A stretch of DNA of 24,695 bases from CAYLHB01 sp964383505 (GCA_964383505.1 CAYLHB010000008.1:1-24695), one strand, 5' to 3'; numbered from the stretch's first letter, positions 15,121 through 22,009 are shown. Translations and numbers: made by a program. The notes: generated by a model from the sequence alone, not told the origin.

Positions 15121-15264
15121 TTGCCTGAGTATGTGGTGCGACTCGATTGCCCTAAAACAGCGAAACCTTGTATTGTGGGTACAGGTAATTGCACAAAAGT
15201 ACTAAAAGATGGAGACGTCGTAGAGATCGATGCTGATAAGGGTATCGTTAGAAAAATAGATTAA
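15121..15264 (+). pseudogene. C-terminal remnant of a PEP-utilising enzyme (phosphohistidine domain)
   Basis: The frame ending at TAA 15262-15264 reads AKPCIVGTGNCTKVLKDGDV followed by VEIDADKGIVRKID. This is the typical C-terminus of the PEP-utilising mobile domain found in PEP synthase and pyruvate phosphate dikinase. Only about 38 residues are recognisable; upstream residues (STHLPEYVVRLDC) no longer fit the SHAAI catalytic region, and the rest of the gene is missing. Base composition is more AT-rich than the neighbours. It is a displaced gene end brought in or left by IS-mediated rearrangement next to tRNA-Ser. Confidence 0.7.
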
Positions 15265-15268
15265 AATT

Positions 15269-15343
15269 ATGGAAAAACCACCAGTAACAGGGAACCTAGA
15301 AAAAACAAGAGCAAAAATAGAGTTGCATTTTTTTCAGACATGA
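15269..15343 (+). pseudogene. 5' fragment of an AT-rich gene cut by IS copy B
   Basis: ATG opens 4 nt after the PEP-enzyme stop and reads MEKPPVTGNLEKTRAKIELH and four more residues to TGA, 3 bp before the IS end at 15347. Lys/Glu/Thr codons are A-rich, unlike the GC-rich neighbouring genes. The tight spacing suggests it was the next gene of the operon that carried the PEP-utilising enzyme. Product not recognised. Confidence 0.45.
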
Positions 15344-15361
15344 TGATGAAAGGTACCCCTT

Positions 15362-16186
15362 TCATTGCACACTCTTCTCTACATGTTTGATTGTAACGGA
15401 TTTGTGTCGCGCGGCAAACTCTTTCAGCGACATGAGGAGCACGGTATGGATGCGCGAGTGGTTGTACATGTAGATCGTTTGGTAGATCTCGTACACCAGT
15501 TCGCCCAACGTAGCGAACCGTTCAGGATCACCCAAGTCAACTTTGAATTTCCCGTAGAATGACTCCTGGTACCCGTTCTCCCACGGACAACTCGGTGCCG
15601 ACCGAGAAATCTGCACACCGAGCGATGAGAGGATGGTGATGAAATCTTCCGCGTCATACTCACTCCCGTTGTCAGAGTGGAAGATCACTGGTCGTGGTGC
15701 ATACTGCACGGCAGACAAGAGCGCATTAATGGTGAGGAACCGACTGTGGTTCAGAAGGATACTGAAACCAACGATGGACCGTGTGAAGAGATCCATCACG
15801 GTCGCAACGTACACCCACCTTCCTTTGAACGGTATGTGCGTGAAGTCGGCAACCCAGATGTGGTGCTCATACTCAGGATGGTACGCAAGGAGAAGGTTTG
15901 GGTAGATTGCGTACTTCTCCCTTGGTTTGTGCCACTTCTTGCCTCTCCTGCGGTACGGTTTAAGCCCAAAGAGATGCATCACTCGAAGTACACGTTTCTT
16001 GTTGATCGAGAGGTGTATGGCAAGTCGCTTGTGACCGTACGAGGGGTGTGCGCGTAGTACCTTCTCGATTTGCACCTTGAGTGCCCAATCTCTGTCGGGC
16101 ATCTTGGGACGGTAGTACATACTCCGTCGTGAGATACCCATCTTCGACGCAAGTACTGTCTTTGGGGTCGTGCTACCCCCGATCAT
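15362..16186 (-). CDS. IS3-family transposase OrfB
   Basis: The 274-residue product has a helical N-terminal part (KMGISRRSMYYRPKMPDRDW...AHPSYGHKRLAIHL) and the rve core: D in VADFTHIPF, D in HSDNGSEYD and E in QESFYGKF with 35 intervening residues. The C-terminus (LKEFAARHKSVTIKHVEKSV) is complete, unlike copy A. The ATG overlaps the OrfA stop (ATGA); the functional transposase is probably the OrfAB fusion made by -1 frameshifting. The protein is clearly diverged from copy A, so the two are different IS types of one subgroup, not recent duplicates. Confidence 0.93.
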   Translation of the reverse strand: MIGGSTTPKTVLASKMGISRRSMYYRPKMPDRDWALKVQIEKVLRAHPSYGHKRLAIHLSINKKRVLRVMHLFGLKPYRRRGKKWHKPREKYAIYPNLLLAYHPEYEHHIWVADFTHIPFKGRWVYVATVMDLFTRSIVGFSILLNHSRFLTINALLSAVQYAPRPVIFHSDNGSEYDAEDFITILSSLGVQISRSAPSCPWENGYQESFYGKFKVDLGDPERFATLGELVYEIYQTIYMYNHSRIHTVLLMSLKEFAARHKSVTIKHVEKSVQ

Positions 16187-16440
16187 CTCTTTTTTGGGGT
16201 TTCGGATAGCTTGAGGGTGATCTCTCCCACAAGCTCTTTCAGCATTGAGTTCTCCCTGCGGAGTTTTGCTATCTCAAGCATCGTAGGACCACCTTCCGCT
16301 TTCTTTCCGAGCCAGGTGTATATGGTCGCTTCGCTGACACCATGGTCCTTTGCCGCTTGCGCAACAGGTATGCCGTCATTCTTGATACGGTTGATAATCT
16401 GCGCCTTGAGATCTGGCGCAATGCGGTATGACTTTTTCAT
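16183..16440 (-). CDS. IS3-family OrfA (helix-turn-helix)
   Basis: The 85-residue product has an HTH_Tnp_1 domain (RIAPDLKAQIINRIKNDGIP...AKDHGVSEATIYTWLGKK) and a leucine-rich coil (LRRENSMLKELVGEITLKL). The frameshift heptamer A-AAA-AAG lies in the correct phase just before the TGA stop. It starts at ATG 16440. Confidence 0.92.
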   Translation of the reverse strand: MKKSYRIAPDLKAQIINRIKNDGIPVAQAAKDHGVSEATIYTWLGKKAEGGPTMLEIAKLRRENSMLKELVGEITLKLSETPKKR

Positions 16441-16505
16441 ACGTATATTCTACGACTACACTGTTAATGTCGTAGAGAAATGTGTGCAAAATTCGGGGTA
16501 CCGGT

Positions 16506-16561
16506 CAGTATGCTACACTGAAAGTCTCAGAAGAGGTGTCTTAAGAAAGGGGTACCTGTCA
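16506..16561 (+). mobile_element. Remnant end of an IS3 copy of type A (inverted repeat arm 2)
   Basis: It encodes QYATLKVSEEVS and TAA in plus orientation followed by the terminal repeat GGGGTACCTGTCA, the mirror image of 13331-13385. The rest of that copy is missing; copy B joins it directly at 16507. Confidence 0.85.
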
Positions 16562-16578
16562 CCGGTTGTCGCCCATCG

Positions 16579-16908
16579 CTAGTACCGATACAGAAACTGC
16601 CTTCGAACCGAACCGAGCGTGCGACGCACATGCATGAGTGCCTCTTGCGCCCTCCTCACAAACGACCTTTTGTCCATGGCTCGCTCACCCACGTCGTCTC
16701 GAAGCTCCTCGCGCAGTACCCCTATTTCTTGCTTAATGTCCTCTATCTCATTCTCATACTCCTCTGTCGCATCTCTGCCGCCCGACTCTAGCATGCGTAC
16801 CGTATAGAGCGCTTGAAGCTCGTTTACCTGCGCATCTATCTCATCGAGCTCGTAGAGCATATCGGTGACGAGATTTTCCTCATCCATTTTTAAAAATGCC
16901 TGTTTCAT
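16579..16908 (-). CDS. Small coiled-coil protein of unknown function
   Basis: Not recognised. The 109-residue soluble protein is highly charged and almost wholly helical, with an acidic coiled-coil centre (LYELDEIDAQVNELQALY, YENEIEDIKQEIGVLREEL) and a basic C-terminus (RRTLGSVRRQFLYRY). No membrane segment, signal or Cys is present. It lies 89 bp downstream of the histidine kinase on the same strand and may be cotranscribed with it. The 3' end is next to the IS remnant. Confidence 0.6.
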   Translation of the reverse strand: MKQAFLKMDEENLVTDMLYELDEIDAQVNELQALYTVRMLESGGRDATEEYENEIEDIKQEIGVLREELRDDVGERAMDKRSFVRRAQEALMHVRRTLGSVRRQFLYRY

Positions 16909-16997
16909 GGTGTGATGGTGTGCCTTCTAACCAGTGGTGCGTTCGACCTCCGCACATGGTCGATGCTAGCGAACCGCGCATGAAGGACTGGTGAACG

Positions 16998-18311
16998 TTA
17001 GTGTGGCATTGCGCGCGGAAGCCGCACGAAGAACGTCGTCACGTCGCCTTGTTCCGAGGTAAACCAAATCGAACCCCCCATTTTTTCTACAAGGGAGCGT
17101 GCGATGTAGAGGCCAAGGCCCGTCCCGTCTTCCGCCGCCTCTTCCGCATTGTCGCCGCGAAAGAGCTTCGAGAAAATGCGCTGGCGCTGGTAGGCGGGTA
17201 TACCCCTCCCATGGTTACTCACCGACACCACCGTGCCGGTGGGGAGCTCCTGAAACTCCACACGCACAGTTGTGTTATTGAAACTATACTTGACCGCATT
17301 GGAAAGAATGTTGTCGAGCACCACCTCAACAAGCTGGGAGTCAGCATACACAATGAGTGGCTTTTCCGGCGTATGGTATGCGACAGTAAGCGCCTTCTCC
17401 TCCAGAAGCTTTCCGTTCTCACCTATCACGCACTGTGCGAGCGCACCAATGTCGAGGTTACAGAGCGAGGGCTCAATCGAGCCCATCTCTATTCTCGAGG
17501 CATTCAAGATGGCGTTTACCAGCCGTTGCATGCGGCGCGACGCGTGCGCTATCTCCTTAAGGTGCTCCGCAACATCTGTGGGAATGGTATCGCGGTAGTA
17601 ACGTTCGAGTATTTCCAAATTGAGCGAGACTATTGAGAGTGGGGTTCTAAGCTGGTGGCTCGCGAGCGAAATAAAGTCATCCTTTGCGCGCCTCACCTCA
17701 AGCTCAGCCGAGCTATCGCGAAACACCGACACAGCGGCCACCGTCTCACCCCGACTTATGACGGGTGCAACGGTCACGGTCACCGGGAACCGCGTACCGG
17801 TTTTCTTGTTCACCAAGTAGAGGAGCCTGTCGGTGGTGCTATAGGTGATGGTCTCGCGCGCACGAAGTGCCTCGCCTATTGGTCGTTTTTCGACGGGAAT
17901 GGGTGTGCCTCGCTCATCCTCGAGCCGCACCACCTCCCCAAGGGGCCGACCTATGATGTGGGTCCCCTCAAGCCCGAGCGCCTCTCGTGCCCGGGGGTTC
18001 ATGAGGAGCACGCGGTAGTCTTTGTCAACAACATAGAGGCCCTCACCGATACTTCGGAGCACCGTTTCGTGCTGTGCCGCCCGGTCATGGAGCTCGGTCA
18101 CCCTACCCCTCACCTCGCGAAGGAATGATACGAGGGCGAAACGAAGCTGGGCAAATGAACTCTCACCTTTTGAAAAGTCCACATTGCCGGTTAAATCACG
18201 AGCAACGAGGTCACTCAATGCCTTCGCAAGGGTGTCGCACTCGCGCTCCACCACATGTGCAGGTATGGCGCGGTGTGTGTGGGGAGCATGTGGATGGCGA
18301 GGACGATTCAT
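16998..18311 (-). CDS. Soluble PAS-domain sensor histidine kinase
   Basis: The 437-residue product has a helical N-terminus (about 20-80), a PAS domain (about 81-200, SIGEGLYVVDKDYRVLLMNP), a HisKA domain with the H-box LASHQLRTPLS (phosphoacceptor His219) and a HATPase_c domain (N box DNILSNAVKYS, G2 GTGLGLYIA). It should autophosphorylate and pass phosphate to the adjacent OmpR-type regulator. No membrane helix is present, so the signal is cytoplasmic or partner-borne. The G1 box reads NHGRG where DxGxG is usual, so ATP binding may be altered. ATG 18311 is preferred; an upstream in-frame TTG (18404) would translate the operator repeats. It is divergent from its regulator gene. Confidence 0.93.
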   Translation of the reverse strand: MNRPRHPHAPHTHRAIPAHVVERECDTLAKALSDLVARDLTGNVDFSKGESSFAQLRFALVSFLREVRGRVTELHDRAAQHETVLRSIGEGLYVVDKDYRVLLMNPRAREALGLEGTHIIGRPLGEVVRLEDERGTPIPVEKRPIGEALRARETITYSTTDRLLYLVNKKTGTRFPVTVTVAPVISRGETVAAVSVFRDSSAELEVRRAKDDFISLASHQLRTPLSIVSLNLEILERYYRDTIPTDVAEHLKEIAHASRRMQRLVNAILNASRIEMGSIEPSLCNLDIGALAQCVIGENGKLLEEKALTVAYHTPEKPLIVYADSQLVEVVLDNILSNAVKYSFNNTTVRVEFQELPTGTVVSVSNHGRGIPAYQRQRIFSKLFRGDNAEEAAEDGTGLGLYIARSLVEKMGGSIWFTSEQGDVTTFFVRLPRAMPH

Positions 18312-18365
18312 ACGGACGTACGGCCTGCGTAAGTGTGCATGTGAACCATATAAAGAGTGACGGTA

Positions 18366-18419
18366 CATGAACGTGCATGAACCGTACATGAACGTGACTT
18401 GCAAAACTGAATGTTCATG
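18366..18419. promoter_or_regulatory. Phased repeats, likely response-regulator operator
   Basis: Three direct copies of CATGAAC start at 18366, 18376 and 18387 (10 and 11 bp apart, one helical turn each), and an inverted copy GTTCATG lies at 18413-18419. Winged-helix OmpR/PhoB regulators bind such tandem sites. The array sits between the divergent kinase and regulator genes, so autoregulation is likely. A possible -10 for the kinase gene (TTTATA, minus strand) is at 18349-18354. Confidence 0.6.
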
Positions 18420-18482
18420 TACTCTTCATATAGGTGCAGGTAGCGTTTGAAGAGTAGTATAGACACGTAACCGTTCAAGACT

Positions 18483-19163
18483 ATGCGCGTACTCTTAGTA
18501 GAAGATGAAGAACGTATCGCATCCGCCGTCAAGAAGGTTCTTGAGCTTGAGGGGTATGCAGTGGACTGGATTGCAGACGGTCTCAAGGCGGAACAAAGAA
18601 TTCTCATGTACCGCAACGAGTACGATGTGGTCATACTCGACCTTATGTTGCCCGGCAGACAGGGAAAGGATGTCTGTAAGGCGGTGCGTGGGGATGGCGT
18701 GAGCATCCCCATCCTTGTGCTCACTGCAAAAGATATGGTGGATGACAAGGTGTTTCTGCTCGACAGCGGAGCGGACGACTACCTCGTCAAGCCGTTTGCG
18801 TTTGAGGAGCTCCTCGCACGGCTTAAAGCCCTCTTACGACGACCTCGTGAGTCGCTCCCCGTCGAGCTCGTGGTGGGAGCGATGACGCTCGATACGAGGA
18901 CAAAAACAGCAAGCTCAAATGGAAAACCGATGAGACTCACCGCCAAGGAGTACGCGCTCCTCGAGTACTTCATGCGTCACCCCGACGAGGTGGTGGACAG
19001 GGAGACGATACTCGACCACCTCTGGGGGTTTGACTTTGACTCTTTCAGCAACGTGGTGGATGTGCATTTGAAGAACTTACGAAAAAAGTTGGACCCGCGC
19101 CACGGAAAAGACATTCTTGAAACTGTGCGCGGAATGGGGTACCGACTCAATTCAAGCTACTAG
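18483..19163 (+). CDS. OmpR/PhoB-family response regulator
   Basis: The 226-residue product has a receiver domain (1-115) with the acidic pair Glu7/Asp8, phosphoacceptor Asp53 (VVILDLMLPG), switch Thr in VLTAKD and Lys in VKPFAFEELLARL. A C-terminal winged helix follows (about 130-224; LTAKEYALLEYFMRHPDEVV, VDVHLKNLRKKLD, VRGMGYRL). Phosphorylated by the divergent histidine kinase, it should bind direct repeats such as those at 18366-18393. No Shine-Dalgarno is evident. The TAG stop is shared as CTAG with the convergent AI-2E family gene. Confidence 0.96.
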   Translation: MRVLLVEDEERIASAVKKVLELEGYAVDWIADGLKAEQRILMYRNEYDVVILDLMLPGRQGKDVCKAVRGDGVSIPILVLTAKDMVDDKVFLLDSGADDYLVKPFAFEELLARLKALLRRPRESLPVELVVGAMTLDTRTKTASSNGKPMRLTAKEYALLEYFMRHPDEVVDRETILDHLWGFDFDSFSNVVDVHLKNLRKKLDPRHGKDILETVRGMGYRLNSSY

Positions 19164-20239
19164 GTATCCGCCTTGCGCTCAACCTCTAAGGCGTTCGGCT
19201 CACCATCGTGGAGCACCGAGCGCTCAATATGCATCTTATTTGCGTAAATGTCTGCAAGCGCCACGAGGACGCCGAACACAAGCGGCCCTATGAGAAAGCC
19301 GGATGCCCCAAAAAACGCGAGCCCGCCCAACACGGAGAGGAAAACGAGGAGTGGGTGAATGGAGACATCTCGTCCGATGAGCTGGGGTCGGAATATGTTG
19401 TCAATGAGGCCGACCACGAGGAAACCCCACAGCGCGAGGAGTACCGTCACCGCGTACTGCCCTGTGACGATGAGGAAGAGCGCGGCGGGAACAAACACAA
19501 TGCCTGTGCCCACATTGGGAATAATCGCTCCTATGGTCGCCACCACCCCCCAGAGCGCAGGATTGGGAATGCCAACAGCCCAGAGCGCAATGCCGGTGAG
19601 TGCACCCTGGAGCACCGCGATGAGAAGCGTGCCTCGAATGAGCGAGTGCACCACCTGATCGAGTCGCTTGAGCACCTCCTCATCCGCTTCGTCGCTAAGC
19701 GGTGAGAACCTGACGAATACCTTGCGAAACCTATGGCCGTCCTTCAAAAAGTAGTAGAGGGCGATGAACGCTACAAAAAGACGCAGCACCATGCCCGCGG
19801 TGCTCGTAAACAGTGCACCTATGTGCGAGGAGATCCACATAGCCCCCTCGCGCACCACCTCCTCCAGGTTGATTGTTAACCCTGAGGGGAGCGCATGGTT
19901 TATGTGGTCGGTGAGCGGAGCGAATATGCTGTGGATGCTGGTAAGTCCGCTGCGCTGCATCGCAACACTCATCCCCTGCACTTCAACGAACACAAGATAG
20001 CTCACGCCGACCGCAGGAAGAATAATGATAAGCGCCGAGAGGAATGCTGTAAGAAGTGCTGACAGAGTCTTGTGGTGGACGCGCCGTTCGATGCGCAAGT
20101 GAACGGGGTGAACGAGCACCGCAATCACACCCGCGAATACAAGAGCTCCAAGGTATGGGTACACAATCGCTCCCGCAAGCAAAATGATAAACAGGAAGAC
20201 CGCAACGAAAAAGTAGCGCTCGACACGACTGTCTTGCAT
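19160..20239 (-). CDS. AI-2E family (PerM/YdiK) transporter
   Basis: The 359-residue membrane protein matches the AI-2E transporter family, whose substrates are mostly unproven; some members act as Na+/H+ antiporters. It has two N-terminal hydrophobic helices (about 8-45), another at about 60-85, a soluble stretch (about 90-150) and further helices to about 320, including the family-typical IIPNVGTGIVFVPAALFLI and GLIDNIFRPQLIGRDVSIHPL segments. Length is normal. The ATG lies 6 nt after an extended -10. It ends at the CTAG shared with the response regulator, a 4-bp convergent overlap. Confidence 0.93.
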   Translation of the reverse strand: MQDSRVERYFFVAVFLFIILLAGAIVYPYLGALVFAGVIAVLVHPVHLRIERRVHHKTLSALLTAFLSALIIILPAVGVSYLVFVEVQGMSVAMQRSGLTSIHSIFAPLTDHINHALPSGLTINLEEVVREGAMWISSHIGALFTSTAGMVLRLFVAFIALYYFLKDGHRFRKVFVRFSPLSDEADEEVLKRLDQVVHSLIRGTLLIAVLQGALTGIALWAVGIPNPALWGVVATIGAIIPNVGTGIVFVPAALFLIVTGQYAVTVLLALWGFLVVGLIDNIFRPQLIGRDVSIHPLLVFLSVLGGLAFFGASGFLIGPLVFGVLVALADIYANKMHIERSVLHDGEPNALEVERKADT

Positions 20240-20245
20240 AGCTCC

Positions 20246-20254
20246 ACTGTACCA
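20246..20254 (-). promoter_or_regulatory. Extended -10 of the AI-2E family gene, 6 nt from ATG
   Basis: On the minus strand TGG-TACAGT-GGAGCT-ATG; hexamer 20246-20251. The GGAG is only 2 nt from the ATG, too close for a Shine-Dalgarno, so a leaderless start is favoured. Confidence 0.6.
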
Positions 20255-20257
20255 TAC

Positions 20258-20283
20258 GGAAACGCCGCACAGCGCGGCGTTCC
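20258..20283 (-). terminator. GC-rich hairpin after the YtxH-like gene
   Basis: AACGCCGC (20261-20268), loop ACAGC, GCGGCGTT (20274-20281), extended by GGA/TCC with a bulged A. It lies between the YtxH-like gene and the promoter of the AI-2E family gene; the U-run is short. Confidence 0.55.
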
Positions 20284-20302
20284 ACAGGTGTCATGAAATT
20301 CC

Positions 20303-20689
20303 CTACTGTGCCTCAGACGTGGCCTTGGTTGGCGCACTTTTCTTCGGCTTCTTTTTGGTCACTCCCGTCTCGATCTCTTTCCAATAGCGCTTGAGCTCCT
20401 TGTTGAGCTTCGTTGCTTCCGCTTCGCCGACCGATGCGAGCTTCGCGTACTTTGCGGTTACCTTGTCAATCGCCTGCGTGTAGGACTCCTTTGAAAGCTC
20501 CTGCATTTTCTCAAACTGCTCAAGCACCTCCCCTTTCGCCTTAATCGTCCACGCGCGAACCTTTTTGCGATTGTCCACACCCTTGGAACCGTAGAGATAG
20601 AACCCCGTTGCAACCACGCCTGCGAGCGCCGCACCAAGCGCTACACCGACGCCCACCCCATCACCCTGCTTCACCTTTTTTGCTGGCAT
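20303..20689 (-). CDS. YtxH-like small membrane-anchored protein
   Basis: The 128-residue protein has a Lys-rich start (MPAKKVKQGD), a Gly/Ala-rich membrane helix (about 12-32, VGVGVALGAALAGVVATGFY), a Lys-rich juxtamembrane segment and a long helix (about 50-105) ending in a Lys/Thr/Ala-rich tail (TKKKPKKSAPTK). This layout fits YtxH-like proteins, known from Gram-positive stress regulons without a defined activity. ATG 20689 is chosen because the upstream extension has unrelated composition and overlaps the previous gene. It lies 49 bp downstream of the 20739-21107 gene and is probably cotranscribed. Confidence 0.72.
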   Translation of the reverse strand: MPAKKVKQGDGVGVGVALGAALAGVVATGFYLYGSKGVDNRKKVRAWTIKAKGEVLEQFEKMQELSKESYTQAIDKVTAKYAKLASVGEAEATKLNKELKRYWKEIETGVTKKKPKKSAPTKATSEAQ

Positions 20690-20738
20690 ACGTACAAATA
20701 TGTTATGTGTCTTGATAATTATGTAATTGATTTGCGCG

Positions 20739-21107
20739 CTACCTAGTACCCCGCCTCGAACGTGTTCCGCGCTTACGCGCCCGAGCTTCCAGAAGCGATT
20801 CGAGCAGGAGCGTGAGGGTTTCCCCCGCTCCCGACCCCACCACCGCACTCGCAGTCTTGGTGGCTGTTTTCACTCCCCCCACCACCGACTCGCGTACATC
20901 GTGCACCCCCTCCCTAATGTCTTCGCGTATCTCATCAAAATCGGCCACGATATCCTGTGCTTCACGCTTGGCGATGCGGACAATATCGCGCAAATCACGA
21001 AGTATCGCGAGAACGAACAACCCCGCGATGCTCACAAGAAGTCCGACAAGCGCAACCGCGATTGTGGTGACAAAAAAGAATACGTCCATCTTGAGCACCT
21101 CGTCCAT
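20739..21107 (-). CDS. Small membrane-anchored helical protein of unknown function
   Basis: Not recognised beyond its architecture. The 122-residue product has one long hydrophobic segment (about 9-36, VFFFVTTIAVALVGLLVSIA), an acidic amphipathic helix (DLRDIVRIAKREAQDIVADF, EIREDIREGVHDVRE), a Gly/Ala/Thr stretch and a strongly basic tail (ARARKRGTRSRRGTR). The first in-frame ATG of the ORF lies upstream of the promoter hexamer, so ATG 21107, 6 nt after TATACT, is the start. It pairs with the YtxH-like gene; the two may act together at the membrane (inference). Confidence 0.68.
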   Translation of the reverse strand: MDEVLKMDVFFFVTTIAVALVGLLVSIAGLFVLAILRDLRDIVRIAKREAQDIVADFDEIREDIREGVHDVRESVVGGVKTATKTASAVVGSGAGETLTLLLESLLEARARKRGTRSRRGTR

Positions 21108-21113
21108 ACGGCA

Positions 21114-21122
21114 AGTATACCA
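21114..21122 (-). promoter_or_regulatory. Extended -10 of the 21107 gene, 6 nt from ATG
   Basis: On the minus strand TGG-TATACT-TGCCGT-ATG; hexamer 21114-21119. The same nine bases (TGGTATACT) occur at the yibE/F gene. Confidence 0.65.
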
Positions 21123-21188
21123 GAGGTAGCGTTTGTAAGTGAAATGGCGCACCATGAGATACAAAACAGTGCAATGACACACACGCCA

Positions 21189-21217
21189 TTCACGCCACCC
21201 TCACCCTCCCGTATACT
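21189..21217 (+). promoter_or_regulatory. Promoter of the 21224 gene, -10 6 nt from ATG
   Basis: TTCACG (21189-21194), 17 nt, TATACT (21212-21217), then GACAGG and ATG at 21224. This one has a plausible -35 and lacks the TGn extension. It is divergent from the promoter at 21114. Confidence 0.65.
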
Positions 21218-21223
21218 GACAGG

Positions 21224-22009
21224 ATGAAACGAGCTGTTCGTAGGGTGGGGAGTGTAGCGTTAGTGCTCGTAGTGAGCGTTGCGTGTGCCGCCCTTAGCAT
21301 TCGATCCTTGGTTCCGCGTGGGACGCTCTACGTGCAGGTCGCCCCACACGCAACATCTACGCTTGCGCTTGTAGAGGTACGTGCGGTTGAAGCGGATGGC
21401 GAACTCGTGCCCCTTAATTGTGTGGCGCCTGAAAACAATGAAACGAGGCTGCTTGTGTGCACTAAGCGCCTCCGCCCAGGCACCTACCCCGACATCGAGC
21501 TTGCGTGGGAAGCATCAAACGCCGACACACTCCCCTACCCGATAACGCGCGCACCTTTGCAGTACACGCTTGTTGAAGATGCCACCACCGCGATTCTCAT
21601 TGGAGTCGATACGGAGCGTTCAACCATTGCACTTTCAAGTGGAGGCGAGGTGCTGTTGCCGTTTGTGAGCATTGAAGTACGTGAGGGGGCGCGTGTGGAA
21701 GTGACGGGCGAGGTGTCGGGAGGTACGGTGCTCCACTCGGTGAGTATGGGCACCGACCGATTTGGCGTACTCCGGCAAAATGTGCGTACCTCCGATTTCT
21801 CGCTCGGAAAAGATGAGGGGGGTCGGCTTCTGCCGGTCACACCCGACGAAACACCCCCTGGAGAGGCGCCGGCATCAACAGTAGAAAATGAACCTGTGCG
21901 CGGAGGTGAGAGTATTGCTACCACAACCGTTGAGGGGGGTGGTGCAACCGACACAGGCACAAGCTTCGCATCTACGACTCCTTCAGATGCGCCGATAGAC
22001 ATTCATTAA
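21224..22009 (+). CDS. Membrane-anchored extracytoplasmic protein of unknown function
   Basis: Not recognised. The 261-residue protein has a basic N-terminus (MKRAVRRVG), one hydrophobic helix (about 10-29) and then a predicted beta-rich region (about 33-190) with alternating hydrophobic residues (GTLYVQVAPHATSTLALVEV). Two Cys at about 66 and 78 could form a disulfide outside the membrane. From about 200 it becomes Pro/Glu/Thr/Ser/Gly-rich low complexity. Start is supported by TATACT 6 nt upstream. The last 38 bp overlap the convergent CAP-domain gene. Confidence 0.7.
   Translation: MKRAVRRVGSVALVLVVSVACAALSIRSLVPRGTLYVQVAPHATSTLALVEVRAVEADGELVPLNCVAPENNETRLLVCTKRLRPGTYPDIELAWEASNADTLPYPITRAPLQYTLVEDATTAILIGVDTERSTIALSSGGEVLLPFVSIEVREGARVEVTGEVSGGTVLHSVSMGTDRFGVLRQNVRTSDFSLGKDEGGRLLPVTPDETPPGEAPASTVENEPVRGGESIATTTVEGGGATDTGTSFASTTPSDAPIDIH

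Larger units (their letters stand above)
15347..16507 (-). mobile_element. IS3-family insertion sequence, copy B
   Basis: The element is about 1161 bp with inverted ends TGAAAGGTACCCC (from 15347) and TGACCGGTACCCC (from 16507); similarity resumes at TTGCACAC in both. OrfA and OrfB are both intact, so this copy may be active. Flanking triplets (TGA, GTA) differ, so no target duplication is seen. Its right end abuts a fragment of another IS. Confidence 0.85.

Noticed and set aside
13331..16507. Functional composite transposon
   Set aside because: The two IS copies are diverged, copy A orfB is truncated, target duplications are absent, and the cargo is tRNA genes plus gene scraps.
16909..16997. 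Terminator between the kinase and coiled-coil genes
   Set aside because: A 6-bp dyad (TCGACC/GGTCGA) is present but short, without a U-run, and the two genes could be cotranscribed.
18312..18404. N-terminal extension of the histidine kinase from TTG 18404
   Set aside because: The translated extension only repeats the operator-like CATGAAC array and has no domain or signal sequence.
21224..22009. DUF4382-type assignment for the anchored unknown protein
   Set aside because: The start of the exported part is only loosely similar, and no diagnostic motif can be confirmed by eye.
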